Below, piece by piece: positions 11,706-22,183 of a DNA stretch of 64,000 nt. The stretch covers positions 1,521,318-1,585,317 of the forward strand of contig JACTAT010000012.1 in assembly GCA_014526335.1 (NCBI GenBank), written 5' to 3'. Numbering within the stretch: the stretch's first letter is position 1; each line of letters opens with the position of its first letter. The DNA is from Chrysaora quinquecirrha. Its lineage: Eukaryota > Cnidaria > Scyphozoa > Semaeostomeae > Pelagiidae. The translations under genes were made by a program, and so were the position numbers. Under the pieces are notes generated by a model that had not been told where the DNA came from, searched no databases, and worked only from the letters and a program-made list of their open reading frames with translations.

Positions 11706-12338
11706 TTTAATTGAGTATCCATTTTAAAAATTAATTAATGTGTTCAGCAAGGACACACCTAGAAAATCCTTATTTGTTACAGGAAATTATAAAATTGCAG
11801 TAAAAGGGTGTCATGGGATCATGGCCCGGGGGTATCTAAAATATTTTGGGTACTGGGGTAGTGCAGCCCAAAAGGGTATCGTTTTTCATGATTTTGGTAT
11901 AAACATGGGTCTTGATTCTCTTGAATTGGTATAAATAAGGGCCTTGATTTCTCGATAATCAGTGAAAACCTTTTAAGCAATGGTTTTAATTTTGTTTGTT
12001 TTCACCTTGGTGAAGTTTCATCTGAACTGACATATTTATAGCATATTTTAGTTAGCATATATAGTAGCGAAGTTGAAATTTTGGTATAATTTTGGGTATA
12101 CATTTTCAATAATTTAGTATATATATACATTTTCAATAATTTAGTATATATATATATATGTGGGTTGGCATTTTGTTTCTTCGGCCACACAACCTTATCT
12201 GGAACTGTGTCAAACCCCTCCCAGGATCATGGTTTTAAGGGTGGGTGGCAAAATTGAAAGCATTTAACAAAACAATAATGCTTCTAAATAAATTGTTTTT
12301 TACTGTAATAAAAATTTAAGATCAATCAACAAAATGAG
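11706..12338. repeat. Repeat-derived spacer with TA-rich 27-bp tandem repeats
   Basis: At 11800-11950 the plus strand is a degenerate repeat rich in GGGTAT and TTGATTTCTTG-type phrases. At about 12075-12160 the phrase CATTTTCAATAATTTAGTAT is repeated, separated by (TA)n. No gene is visible. Confidence 0.5.
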
Positions 12339-12530
12339 TTACTTTTTCTGTGGAACACTTTTCGTGGTTCTATGCTCTTCATCATTGTATTCATCTTCAG
12401 ATAACTCAATATCAGAATCCAATAACACGACCTTTTTTGGCACTGAGCTGCTATCATCTATTTCTTGAGAACTATTATCAATTCTTCTTTTAAAAGCTGC
12501 TTTTAAAGTGTTAGGGCTTACAGCAATCAT
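12339..12530 (-). CDS. Small acidic ORF, unrecognised
   Basis: A 63-codon minus-strand ORF starting MIAVSPNTLKAAFKRR, with an acidic middle (DSDIELSEDEYNDEE). No family recognised. The composition resembles acidic segments of transposon accessory proteins. It lies on the same strand as the exon-like segment at 12727-12897 but no join can be shown. It may be chance. Confidence 0.25.
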   Translation of the reverse strand: MIAVSPNTLKAAFKRRIDNSSQEIDDSSSVPKKVVLLDSDIELSEDEYNDEEHRTTKSVPQKK

Positions 12531-12726
12531 TTTTTTGTTATTTTGAAAATTTTCAAAGTGACCTGAAATATTTTATAAATCATGAGCAAACATTTTTGTT
12601 TTAAAATCAGAATCAATAATCATAATTCTTTCATATATACTTCATCATTAGTAATGAACTCTGACTATGAAAATGGATGCAATGCATGCAATGCCACCGA
12701 TTCATACAAAATCTTGGGTATTCTAA

Positions 12727-12897
12727 CTACATTTGGCAGCCATGGTAGTATTTATCTTGATAATAACACTCAGGTTTTATAAAGTATTGCACCCTTCCAA
12801 AGTCTTTTGAATCCATGCGAACCATTGTTTTATTACCACAAATGCAACAACTAATGTTCCATGGCCAAAGAATATTTTTGCCTATTTTACAATTCGA
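12727..12897 (-). CDS. Possible exon with CxxC zinc-binding motif
   Basis: After a possible acceptor (ATCACCAG near 12899) the minus strand reads SNCKIGKNILWPWNISCC and then ICGNKTMVRMDSKDFGRVQ, ending in a stop at 12727. The cysteine spacing and composition look coding and zinc-binding. I recognise no family with confidence, and no partner exon is identified. Confidence 0.3.
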   Translation of the reverse strand, partial: SNCKIGKNILWPWNISCCICGNKTMVRMDSKDFGRVQYFIKPECYYQDKYYHGCQM

Positions 12898-13390
12898 CCT
12901 GGTGATGATTCCTCCACCTTACTTCCATTGAGCTTTTCCAATTCTAAAATAAAAAGAAGGGTGAGCAAAAAACAAAAAAACTTGTTAATGAAAATGAAAT
13001 TAAATAAGCCAACATCTTTAGCTGGTAGTGCATATTCACTTTTTCGATAAAAAACCATCATGACAAAAATTGATCACAAATAGTACACTCCAACTATGAA
13101 TGTTGACCCAAATTTTAATTAAATGATCTAAGCTTATCTTCTCCAAGTTTACTTATGGTGTTGTCCTAAATTGTTCTGTTTTTCTGTTATCAATCGATAG
13201 GAAATATGTTGAACTTTTTTACAGTGAAATAAATTTTGAAATTGGTGAAACCTAGAGAGAGTAATCAGTGACTCTTTCAAATAGCGTTCTACATGGCATT
13301 ACAGGTATACCACAGTGGAAACATAACAGACTTGCATCAGTTTTTCAAAAAGATAGAAAAATGGGGGAAAATGCGAAATAATTAAGTAAA
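12898..13390. other. Non-coding, no recognised feature
   Basis: AT-rich spacer between a possible exon and the Harbinger element; nothing supportable. Confidence 0.5.
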
Positions 13391-13396
13391 GGCCGA

Positions 13397-13477
13397 GATA
13401 CACGATTAGATATTCTGTTAGATATTCTATTAGATATTTATCAACAGAATATCTAATCGAATATCTAATCGTGTATC
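13397..13477. repeat. Perfect 19-bp-arm palindrome (hairpin)
   Basis: GATACACGATTAGATATTC at 13397-13415 is matched exactly, inverted, by 13459-13477. The loop carries further GTTAGATATTC/GAATATCTAAC half-sites. It lies about 85 bp before the MADF gene and could be a subterminal transposase-binding site or the remains of a terminal inverted repeat. Confidence 0.8.
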
Positions 13478-13562
13478 AAACCAAAAATATTGCTAAAGAT
13501 ATCGATTTAATTTTATTCCGAATATCTAACGAATCTTCAAAGGATGCCGACGAATTCTTTAC

Positions 13563-14539
13563 ATGAAGTACAGCCCTGGGTGGATCACAATGATTGAAAA
13601 CAAAATGGAGGAAACCAACGTTGAACCTTCTGTCTTGCCTGAGCCTGTTGAACTTGAAACTCCCAGAAAACCTCCAGCAAAGAAGCGGGGGAGACCTGGC
13701 AAAAACAACAAAGAATGGCTGGAGGAAGAAATTTTCATGTTGATAAATCTCTGGTCGACCAAGGAAGAGCTTTTCAACTGTCGTGATGAGAAGTATCAAA
13801 ACCGAGATAATCGATCCAAGGCCATAAATTCGATTAGGGATGCCTTGGTCGCTGCAGAATTTGAAGTTGATCACAAACAGATCCAAGAAAAGATGACAAA
13901 TCTAAGAAACTATTTTGTAGCAGAACTGAAGAAAATTGAGGCATCAAAGAAAAGTGGAGCTGGAAGCGGGTCTATTTACAAATCAACCTGGAAATTCTTC
14001 CCCCATCTCCAGTTCTTAATAGATAACTTTATTCCTAGACCAACAAGCAGCAATCTGCTAACGCCTCCTGATCAAGAACTACAAAACACTCCCTATCCTG
14101 TAAGCAATGAACCTTCTGCAAAAGCTGTGAAGAAGATGAAAGAACTACAGAAAGGAGCTGCAGAAAAAGTAATGAAAATGCAGCTAGAGCTCTCGAAAGA
14201 ATCAGTGAAAGAAAGGATAAAGTGAATCCACCAGAGAAGACAGAAGATAGATGCTTTGTTGAATTAATACATCAAATGCTGGTTGAAATTCCAGATTGCC
14301 AAGAAAAGGCTATGGCTATGCTACAAATACAACAGATAGTAGTTTCTTTGCGTTATAGGAATATGAATAGGCAGTCAGCAGCAGCTGCACCTCCTATTTA
14401 TGATCAGACATATCCTCCCCATATATACAACCAAAGAAACCAAACTCCAAGCCCAGCATCAGTGGCATCTGTGTCATCTGAACCTCCTATGCACAGCGGT
14501 ATGTACCAAAGAATGGTAAATGAAGAAGAACTGTGGTAA
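13563..14539 (+). pseudogene. MADF/SANT-like DNA-binding protein of a Harbinger element (one frameshift)
   Basis: The first frame (13563-14225) begins MKYSPGWITMIENK; an internal Met ten or fifteen codons later may be the true start. It carries an AT-hook-like basic patch (PAKKRGRPGK), then a MADF/Myb-SANT-like domain (residues about 55-165) with EEIFMLINLWSTKEEL, the tryptophan-rich end STWKFFPHL, and a coiled-coil-like Lys/Glu tail. The frame then shifts at 14215-14222 into 14222-14539 (ELIHQMLVEIPDCQEKAM), a helical segment like the C-terminal dimerisation region of such proteins. In PIF/Harbinger elements this protein partners the transposase and delivers it to DNA. Seen: the domains and frameshift. 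Inferred: the partnership. Confidence 0.65.
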
Positions 14540-16574
14540 AAGCAAATTTTTTGTTAAATTTAAAAGAACAATACTCTGTTGAATTAACTTAAAATGCAAT
14601 CATTTCATTAAAATATTTGTCAAACGAAACATAGAGCAGAAATGTTACTTATGCGCGCGCATTTTCTTCTGCACTTGCAAAAACGAAAATTGAGTTGAAT
14701 TTTCTGCTGTTGAACAAAGGCACAAAGCTGTGAGGATTTTGCTTGTGTGTTTAATGTTTCGAATTTTTGTTAATTATTTGTGTTAAATAAAGCTTTGGAA
14801 ACTCAGACAAGATGAAAATAAAACAATGATATCTTCTGGGGAAATCAGTGATGATGGCATATTAACTTTTCCAAAGAGATGTTTATGCACACAACTCTCA
14901 ACTCTTGGTTTAGGCCACACCATGATAAACTCTCTTTGTTGGGAAAAACAATAAATAACTTTTCATGAATAACTTTTTGAAGAACACTATGAAATGTTTA
15001 AAAAATGTGAAAAAAGTGAATAAAGTAAAGAAAGTAAGATAAAAAATTAGTTATTTTAGCTTCACCCAGAAATAACAAGTTAACAAATTCAACAAACTGA
15101 ATTTTTGAAATTTGAAATTCATTCTCTATTCTAAACAAAAACAGAGATATCTCTAACAACATCCTTGTTCAGCATTAATTATCCTGTCAGCAACTGCCCA
15201 GCTTATCAGTTAAAGTACACATCTGCTCCACAGAATATATCACAAGACAGGCCAGTTTTGTTTACTATTATACATCATTTGTTGCTTGAAGTGTGGTTCA
15301 CAAGTGAGATTCTATGAACAGTTGGAATGTTGGATTATTTTTGAGCCCGCATTCCCAAAAAGCTTTGTCCTGAACAGCAAAAACTTCAGGACCAAACTTT
15401 TTTTGTGAATGATTGAATGAAGATGGCATTTATTTCCGCCATAAAAATTATTTTTAACAGCTTTGTACTGACTCTGGAATGCTCAACAATTTTCAGAACT
15501 GCATAGATGATCTGTGAAAGAAAAAAACAGACACTAATTACCCTAGGATTACAAAACACAATAATTGTTTGAAGTGGAAAGTCCCAGTGCCCTTTGAATA
15601 TAACATTCACATGCTTTGCTAAAAGAATTTTAATCAATATTGTACATTACATAAAGCAGAACAGTACTTGAAAATAGAATGGAATGGGCCTAGGCAACAT
15701 GTCATTAAAAGCTTAAAATTATGAATACATTTGGAGAAAAATTTCAGTATGTTTGCCAATTTTCCCACGAGTGAGATATAGTGTTTTAAGGAGTTTGAGA
15801 TATGCTCTTTCAGCTGAAAAAATTTGTGTTGTGGCAGGGTAGGGATTTTCACAATTTGCAACTGAATTTACCCATATAAAGTTTTGCATTTTTATTACGA
15901 AAATGTACACTAATTTTTTGTTTCGCAGTAGAAAAGTAACGGCATGTTCGATCTCTAATGAGGTTTAAAAACTTGAGAATTTAAGCTCAGGCCTACGCCA
16001 GGTAACATAAAAAATCCCGGAAAGTTAGGTTTGTATCGAAATATTTGTGAGTGAAGAATTTAGATTGACAGGGGAAGTGTGTTCTCAATGTTCAACTGAT
16101 GCCAGTTTGAGCTAAAATTTGAAATAGTTTGCCAATTTTCCGAGTATACAGACCTGTATCAGAATGTCGTCCTCATCTTGGAGATCCATTTCGTGAAAAA
16201 TTCATCTTGTGGCAGGGTACAGTTTTTGAGATATCTTTAATTTACATTTCCAGAAAATTTCGCTGTAAAACAGTCTTCCCTGCTGATGAAATATAAGCAT
16301 CTATTTACCACTTAAACCCTACAGATCTCCATCAAACTTCACTTGACTGTAGCCAACTCCTCAGTCTACAGCATCATGGCCACCCTTTTCACTTCGCGCG
16401 TTCCAAGATGCCTGATCACGCTGTTGGGTTCCTGTGGTGAAAAAATTCTCTGCCCCTCCCTCCTCCCTCCATTTTGACCCTTCCTTGCAGGCGCAAGAGC
16501 CGTTTGGTCAGCGGCATAAACATTTCTGCTCTATGTTGTCAAACGAGTGGAAGTTATTTTCTAAATCCAGTTCC
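14540..16574. other. Non-coding spacer between the two Harbinger genes
   Basis: Only short, low-complexity ORFs are present. GCGCGCGC-like and AT-rich segments are seen, but no gene or RNA that I can support. Confidence 0.5.
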
Positions 16575-17981
16575 TCAAAAAAGTACCTTCCATTGCCATG
16601 GTGTTTCACCTGGACCATGAAAGTGACCTGCTAGTGTATCACAAATCTTTTCTGCATAAATACTTGCATGGCTGCTTTTTGTTTTCGGAAGCGAGTTTGT
16701 AAAATTAGTGCTTTCATTACTCCAAGCACCAAGTTGTATTGCTCCAGTGGCAGTTTCTTGATCAAGTGATCCTTCTGGAGTGTATGAGTCTTTAGACTTG
16801 GTTCGTAACATATTATGGAGCACTATTGCTGCCATGGTTATATCATTTGCCTTTTCTGGTGCCAGTGACATTGATGTTGTAAAAACACGAAACCGATTGG
16901 ACCATATCCCAAAAACATTTTCCCATATGCTCTGAATTTTCCATATGCTGTTGAATATCCTCTTTTGATCTATCAAATTGCTTTGAGGATATGGGTTCAT
17001 ACAGTTTTGGCTTCAAGGAAAAGCATCGTCTGCAACAAATAGATACGGTACTGGATCATCAGGCTGATCAAACACCCACACTGGATCATGAGATTTTGGC
17101 AGTGGTTTTCGATCAGGAAAATTTAGATTTCCGGACACAAGAACACTGTAAAAAGATGAGTGCCCGTAGACACCACCGTCGCTAATGCGGCCCTGGCAAC
17201 CAACATCGACACACAGAAACTGGTAATCATGGTCTACTATTGCCAACAGAACGATGCTAAAAAATTCTTTGTAGATAAAGAACTCAGAGCCACTACCATT
17301 TGGATGGAGGATGCTGATATGTTTTCCATCTGCAGCTCCTATGCAGTTTGGAAATTGCCATCTTTCTTGTGTGGCAAATGCTATCTTTTGCCACTGCTGT
17401 TTTGTGTTTGGTAGCTTTAGATAGTGATCTTTTAAGCATTCATAAATTTTTCTGCAAACAACAGGATAAAAAAAAAGTGCTATAGTTGTTCGATGAATTC
17501 TGAATTGGTATTGAAGACTCTCATAAGATTCTCCAGTGGCAAGAAAACATAGCGTTACAGCTAACTTCTCTTCAATGGACAGAGACTTCCGCATGACAGT
17601 CATCATCTTCTTTAATTGTGGCCCAACTATATTGCTAAGTTCCTGGAAATAAAATGTAAGTCAGGTGAATGTGAAGAAACAACCAAGTTGCTTATTTGTC
17701 TTATTGAATGCATTATTTATGTATGGAACTTTTTGTAGAATGGAACAGGAGCACTTGGGGCTGCACACACCTTTTTGCCAGTGTATTGTCTCTTCTGTCC
17801 CAATTCTCTTCTCAAATCAATTTAAACCCCATTGATAATTATCATGTAAGAAACTTACTTCATAGACCTAGGTATTCATTATCAAATATTTTCGAAAGGA
17901 TTCAGCATCCTGTAACTTCAGCTCCTGTATAATCATATTGTAGGCTCCCCTTTCCTCTCGTCGTGAAACCATAAAAGACAT
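16575..17981 (-). pseudogene. PIF/Harbinger DDE transposase (decayed)
   Basis: Exon 1 (17981-17859) starts MSFMVSRREERGAY, has a TAG codon near its end, and closes on a GTAAGT donor. Exon 2 begins at 17642 after TATTTCCAG, in phase. It holds a helix-turn-helix-like segment (SIEEKLAVTLCFLATGESY) and then the DDE_Tnp_4 core: IGAADGKH (first Asp), VGCQGRISDGGVY, LFVADDAFP (second Asp), and, after a frameshift near 17005, ENVFGIWSNRFRVF (Glu) and ITMAAIVLHNMLR. The segment just before the Glu is scrambled, with a short local duplication (TATGGAAAATTCAGAG-like) where a conserved Arg/Leu motif is expected. So all three acidic residues are visible, but the protein is not open. It is convergent with the MADF gene at 13563. 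Confidence 0.75.
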
Positions 17982-19449
17982 ATCATAATAAATTTTTAAT
18001 TTTGCGATCTTTCTGGGTAAAAATCAATATTATTGTTATAATTTTATAAATTTATCTACATTTGCTGTATTTTAATTGCATTCTGAAATGCATTCTCATT
18101 CACAATCTCATTCTCAATCACATTCTCATTGGTTTTGTGAAACAAAAATAAATAGTAAACAATAAATAAAGGTATAGTACCAACCCTGACTATAAGCTGC
18201 GCAACGCATTATACCTGTAAGATATTAAATAGCTGCAAAATTTGCATATTATAGATTGATTGTAATGAAATAATGCCAGCCCCTTTGGACTCATCTGCTA
18301 ATCTCCAATAAAGAGCATTTCCGGGTTTATGAATAGTATGCTCAGATGTTTATGGGCACCCCAAGTTCCTCATCCAAGAACATGGTATAAAGAAAGTGGC
18401 AATGTATAAGGTTCAGTGTATACAATATAAGATGTACCAAAGCCTTCTAAATTTGTAGAGTTTAGAGCTGGGATGTATATATTTTAGCAAAGAAAAATAT
18501 AAAATTGAAGTGTATATATTTTTAGGCAAGGCACAGAAGGCCTTGTCTTGTTCTTCAAACCTTTATTATTTAGCCTAACTGATGATGTATAAATAAATGT
18601 ATATATATATGGATGAGTGATAGCATCTTTAGCAAACATAATCTTGCCAAGATATGTAGCTACTAATTTGTAAATTTGTGTCCACCGTAATCCAGTGGTT
18701 CATTGTTCTTTTCCATATATGCGAATTGGGAGAATCCCCCCTCTTTTTTATATATTTATTGAAGTATACGCATGTATTTGTAGATGCGAGCATGCTCCCT
18801 TAAAGGGGAAGTATTCTTTAGGTGCTTTATAAAAATGCTGCCAACTGAAAGACCTCTTGTATAGTTTATTAGGTAGGTATGGTGTTTTCAATCGCATTCT
18901 CTGTCTGAATGGCATTAAGTAAAGGAAATACTTACATGCTGAAAGGTGTAGACATTCTAGACTAATGATATCATAAACTCCCAAATGTTAGAGCCATAAC
19001 ATAAAATAGGAAGAATTGTTTGATAAAACAAGCATTCCTCTCATTCTTTTTAAGCGGAGAATTTAAAAAATTTCCCTGAAAAATTAATCGTGGTAAATGT
19101 TGAAAAAAATTCATTGCACAGATTCTGGTAAGATAAATACCAAGTACCAGAGCCCCCATGCCAATGTAAAAAGGTTCTACCTTATTTGATAATATGACAC
19201 CTATGTTCCTCTGTAATAGTCTTGCATGCTTGCATGATTTTGTCTGCATCCACAATCTATTTTAATGCCTTGAATACACCTGAAAACAGAAAAGAAATAT
19301 CCTCAAGAGCAAATATGAAAAGCAGTTTAAGATGTGAAGGATGGTGCTTCAATAAGAAAAGCATGTCAAGAGAATGGACTACCTATTATGACGCTTGCTT
19401 GATTCATAAGGCAAGAAAAGTAAAAAAAAAATAAAAAAATCTTAAAAAG
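17982..19449. other. Non-coding, no supportable gene
   Basis: Contains a CATTCTCATT-type short repeat at 18080-18145 and a (TA)n run at about 18600. The ORF at 19222-19434 may hold the N-terminal remains of the pogo-like gene that follows, but I see no motif in it. Confidence 0.4.
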
Positions 19450-21234
19450 ACACTTTTGTCAGTAAAAGAAGAAAATGCACTGGCAGAATGGGTTAGAGAG
19501 AGTGGAGAGCGTGGGTTCAGAAAACGCCTGCATTGGCTTGCGAGGTTTAGAAACAAGTCCTAGACAAGGCAGGGAGAAAAGTTAAAATCTCCCACTGCAA
19601 TCATCTTGGCAAGACATGGTGGTGTGGCTTTTTACGATGACACTCTAATTTGCACATGGTTACTGCAAGGCCACTGGAGTTATCAAGAGCATTGACATGC
19701 AGGAAAGAAGTGGTTTATGGAGGGTTTGATGGCTACGAAGATTTTTCTTTTAAAAGAGGGCATTTAATTGTGACTAACAGATGTTCCTGCTGCAAGCTTG
19801 CTCTCGACAAAAGATGTGTGTGTGGATAAAATGCATGCTTTCCACATTACCATTTCATCAAAGACCTCAATTACAACACTTCAATGCAAATGTGCAAGTG
19901 GATTTGTATTGCCTTCAACAGTATACTTTCCTGAAAAGTCTTCAAATCCTGAATTATGCATAGGTTTTTTGAAGAATGTTTTTGTTGGATTTTCGGACAA
20001 TGGCTATATAAAACATTATCATTTTATGGCTAGATTGCAAACCATTTCGAAACCAAAACAAATCCCACCAAAACGTCCAGTTCTCTTGCTACTAGATTGT
20101 CGTCTCTCACACTTTGACTGCAACATGTCCCTTTTTGCAAAGCAAAAATTCATCTTTTCAGACAACCACCGCACTTCACATGTTATGCAGGCAGCTGACA
20201 GGGCCTTTTACAATGTCTTTTCTGGTGAATGGAGCACCAAATAATCCATACAACAACAGGCTTGCACCAAATAATCCATACAACATCAGGGCACCATTGT
20301 ATTATGAAATAGTTTTATAAAGCTGCAAGACCTGATCCTTAAAATGCTCTGGAATCTGGCCTGTTAATTGTCAAGCCATTGATCCATGAACATTTGGCCC
20401 ATCAAAACTGTTTGAAATGAACATAGCCTCCGAGACATCAACCACAACTGCTGTCCTTGATTCAGATGCATCTCTTCCAACTACTGATGTTGGGCAATAT
20501 GCTACTGTTCCTTTGCCACTATTTCGACTTCTGTCTCTAAAGTTTCAACCACAGTGAAGGAGCAAAGAGATAAAATTCCCAATACATCACTGCCAATGAA
20601 GAAGAAACCAGGTGTTTGCCACAGTGTATCAATGTCTGGAAAAATTGAAGAAATTGCTGGAGTTCCGAGAGTCAGGTTATTTGAAGAAAGGCTCAGTGAA
20701 GGGTATGGCGTGGAAGATGATGCAGTTTTCATGGCATGGAACATTTGAAAAAGCAAAAGGACAGCATTGCAAAAGAAATAAGTGAGACATCCATATCTGT
20801 TTCAAGTTTTGATGATGATCCTTGCCCTATAATTTTTGACATCCTGAAATATCCTGAGATTGAAAATAAAGAAAGAAAAAAGAAAAAAAGAAAGTATTGC
20901 TTCTAACGCATATGACATCAGATGCAGCATTGAAGATTTTGGAATGGAAAGATGCTGAGAGGAGACGGAAGGAAATTGTAAAGGAGAAAAACATAAAAGA
21001 GAAGCAATAAAAAAATCAAAATAAGAAAAAAATTAAGGAAAAATCACAGAAGAGCAACCAAAAAAAGGTAACAAATATTCACAATAAAGAGAAAAAAATA
21101 ACAAAGAAAATGAAGAAAAAACCATCAAAAGAAAGACCCAAAAAGAAAAGAAAATTGCAGGTTGTAACTGAAAATTATGCAAGTGATGATAGAGAAGTGG
21201 TGAGATGCGGAGAATACGAGTTTAGTAATGACTA
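19450..21234 (+). pseudogene. Pogo/Tigger (jerky-type) transposase pseudogene
   Basis: Fragments in shifting frames follow the order of pogo/jerky transposases. Near 19452-19560: LLSVKEENALAEWVRESGERGF, like the end of the CENP-B-type DNA-binding region. At 19798-20244: KTSITTLQCKCASGFVLPS, then FVGFSDNGYI, PVLLLLDCRLSHF (catalytic Asp of the DDE_1 fold) and HVMQAADRAFYNVF (third acidic residue). At 20554-20748: IAGVPRVRLFEERLSEGYG. From about 20905 to 21234 comes a lysine-rich tail with ALKILEWKDAERRRKE, ending EYEFSND. At least four frameshifts or stops separate the parts, and the first catalytic Asp region is not recognisable. The element is dead, and terminal inverted repeats were not found. 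Confidence 0.65.
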
Positions 21235-21339
21235 AAACCACAGCCTCATGAGGATCACTGCCTCCAATGAATTCTGCTTATGCCAACTTACATCTCACAG
21301 GCATTGTGCTTTGAATTCGCTATATTTGTTGTTAATCAG

Positions 21340-21620
21340 AATTTGAATTATTATCTGAATCTTTATCTTAAACCTTAGTTTTAATCTTAGTCTTGAACTT
21401 AAATTAAACTTATCTCAATCTTAACTTCTACCTGAATTTAAATCATAATCTGACTCTTAATCTTTAACTAATGTTAATCTTAATCCAATCTGATTCCTAA
21501 TCTGATTTTAAATCTTGTCTTAATGTTAAATATCATTAAAGTGGAACTGAATCTTAACTTTAGAAGGAACCTTAATCATTTTCCAAATTTTAACCTGCAG
21601 TCTAAATCTTAAATGAAAAG
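21340..21620 (+). repeat. Degenerate AATCTT-type simple repeat
   Basis: Dozens of imperfect copies of TTAATCT/TCTTAAT over about 280 bp. The unit is too irregular and is embedded in a chromosome arm context, so I read it as a decayed microsatellite and not telomeric DNA. Confidence 0.7.
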
Positions 21621-21722
21621 CTTGGGTTCAAGAAGATTTTACTTTAGGGAATATGGAGGAAGGAAGGCTTCTAGGCATATCATTTGGTTATTAATTTGGT
21701 GTTTTGTGATGTGGGATTGCAG

Positions 21723-21874
21723 AGGAAAAACTAGAATTCTTCAAACAATTATTAGATGACATTATCCCTGTTCCTATGCTCTCTATTTTTGAAAAGGAAG
21801 ACAAAGAAAAAGCTCGAAATTCCATGCATGTTAGAGAATGGAAACCAAGGAGGTTCCTCAAACTGCAAATCCTG
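21723..21874 (+). CDS. Possible exon, unrecognised
   Basis: Acceptor GATTGCAG, 50 open codons (EEKLEFFKQLLDDIIPVPML, later HVREWKPRRFL), donor GTATGT. The composition looks coding. No family recognised. It does not join in phase to the next candidate at 22047. Confidence 0.35.
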
Positions 21875-22046
21875 GTATGTTATTTGTGTCCAAGCTAAGC
21901 CAAAAAAATGCCTCACTTCACTTTAATGCCTAAACTGGTAACTGCAACATAAAGTTTAGTAAATTCATTATGCTATTAATTGCTTCGCATTGCAAATTGT
22001 GTGCAACGTAATGAAACCTGACATGTATTCTTTGACTCTCTTTTAG

Positions 22047-22183
22047 TGCCAAACGGGGCCAGAAAAACTTTTGAAAGATTCCAGGTCACTTTTATATCTT
22101 GTGGTTTTACAATGAAGGGGCATAAAAATGTTACAACATGCTCAAAGAACAAAGAACAACGAACAATAAAGTATAAAGATGAG
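22047..22183 (+). CDS. Possible exon, unrecognised
   Basis: Acceptor CTCTTTTAG, 45 open codons (FERFQVTFISCGFTMKGHKN, then CSKNKEQRTIKYKDE), donor GTATGT. The C-x6-H-x5-C spacing is faintly like a zinc knuckle but does not match the standard C-x4-H-x4-C. It may be a remnant of a transposon gene. Confidence 0.35.

Larger units (their letters stand above)
13391..17990. mobile_element. PIF/Harbinger-type DNA transposon, ends unresolved
   Basis: Two convergent genes typical of PIF/Harbinger elements lie here: a MADF/AT-hook DNA-binding protein (plus) and a DDE transposase (minus). A strong palindrome lies just left of the first gene (13397-13477). I did not find its complement on the right side, so the right terminus is either missing or beyond 18000 and too diverged to see. 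Both genes are damaged. Confidence 0.6.

Noticed and set aside
15386..15910. Minus-strand ORFs between the Harbinger genes
   Set aside because: Low-complexity hydrophobic frames with no motif, splice support or conserved feature that I can see.
21340..21620. Telomere-like repeat from TTAATCT phrases
   Set aside because: The unit is not regular, does not match known telomere units, and sits between interstitial elements.
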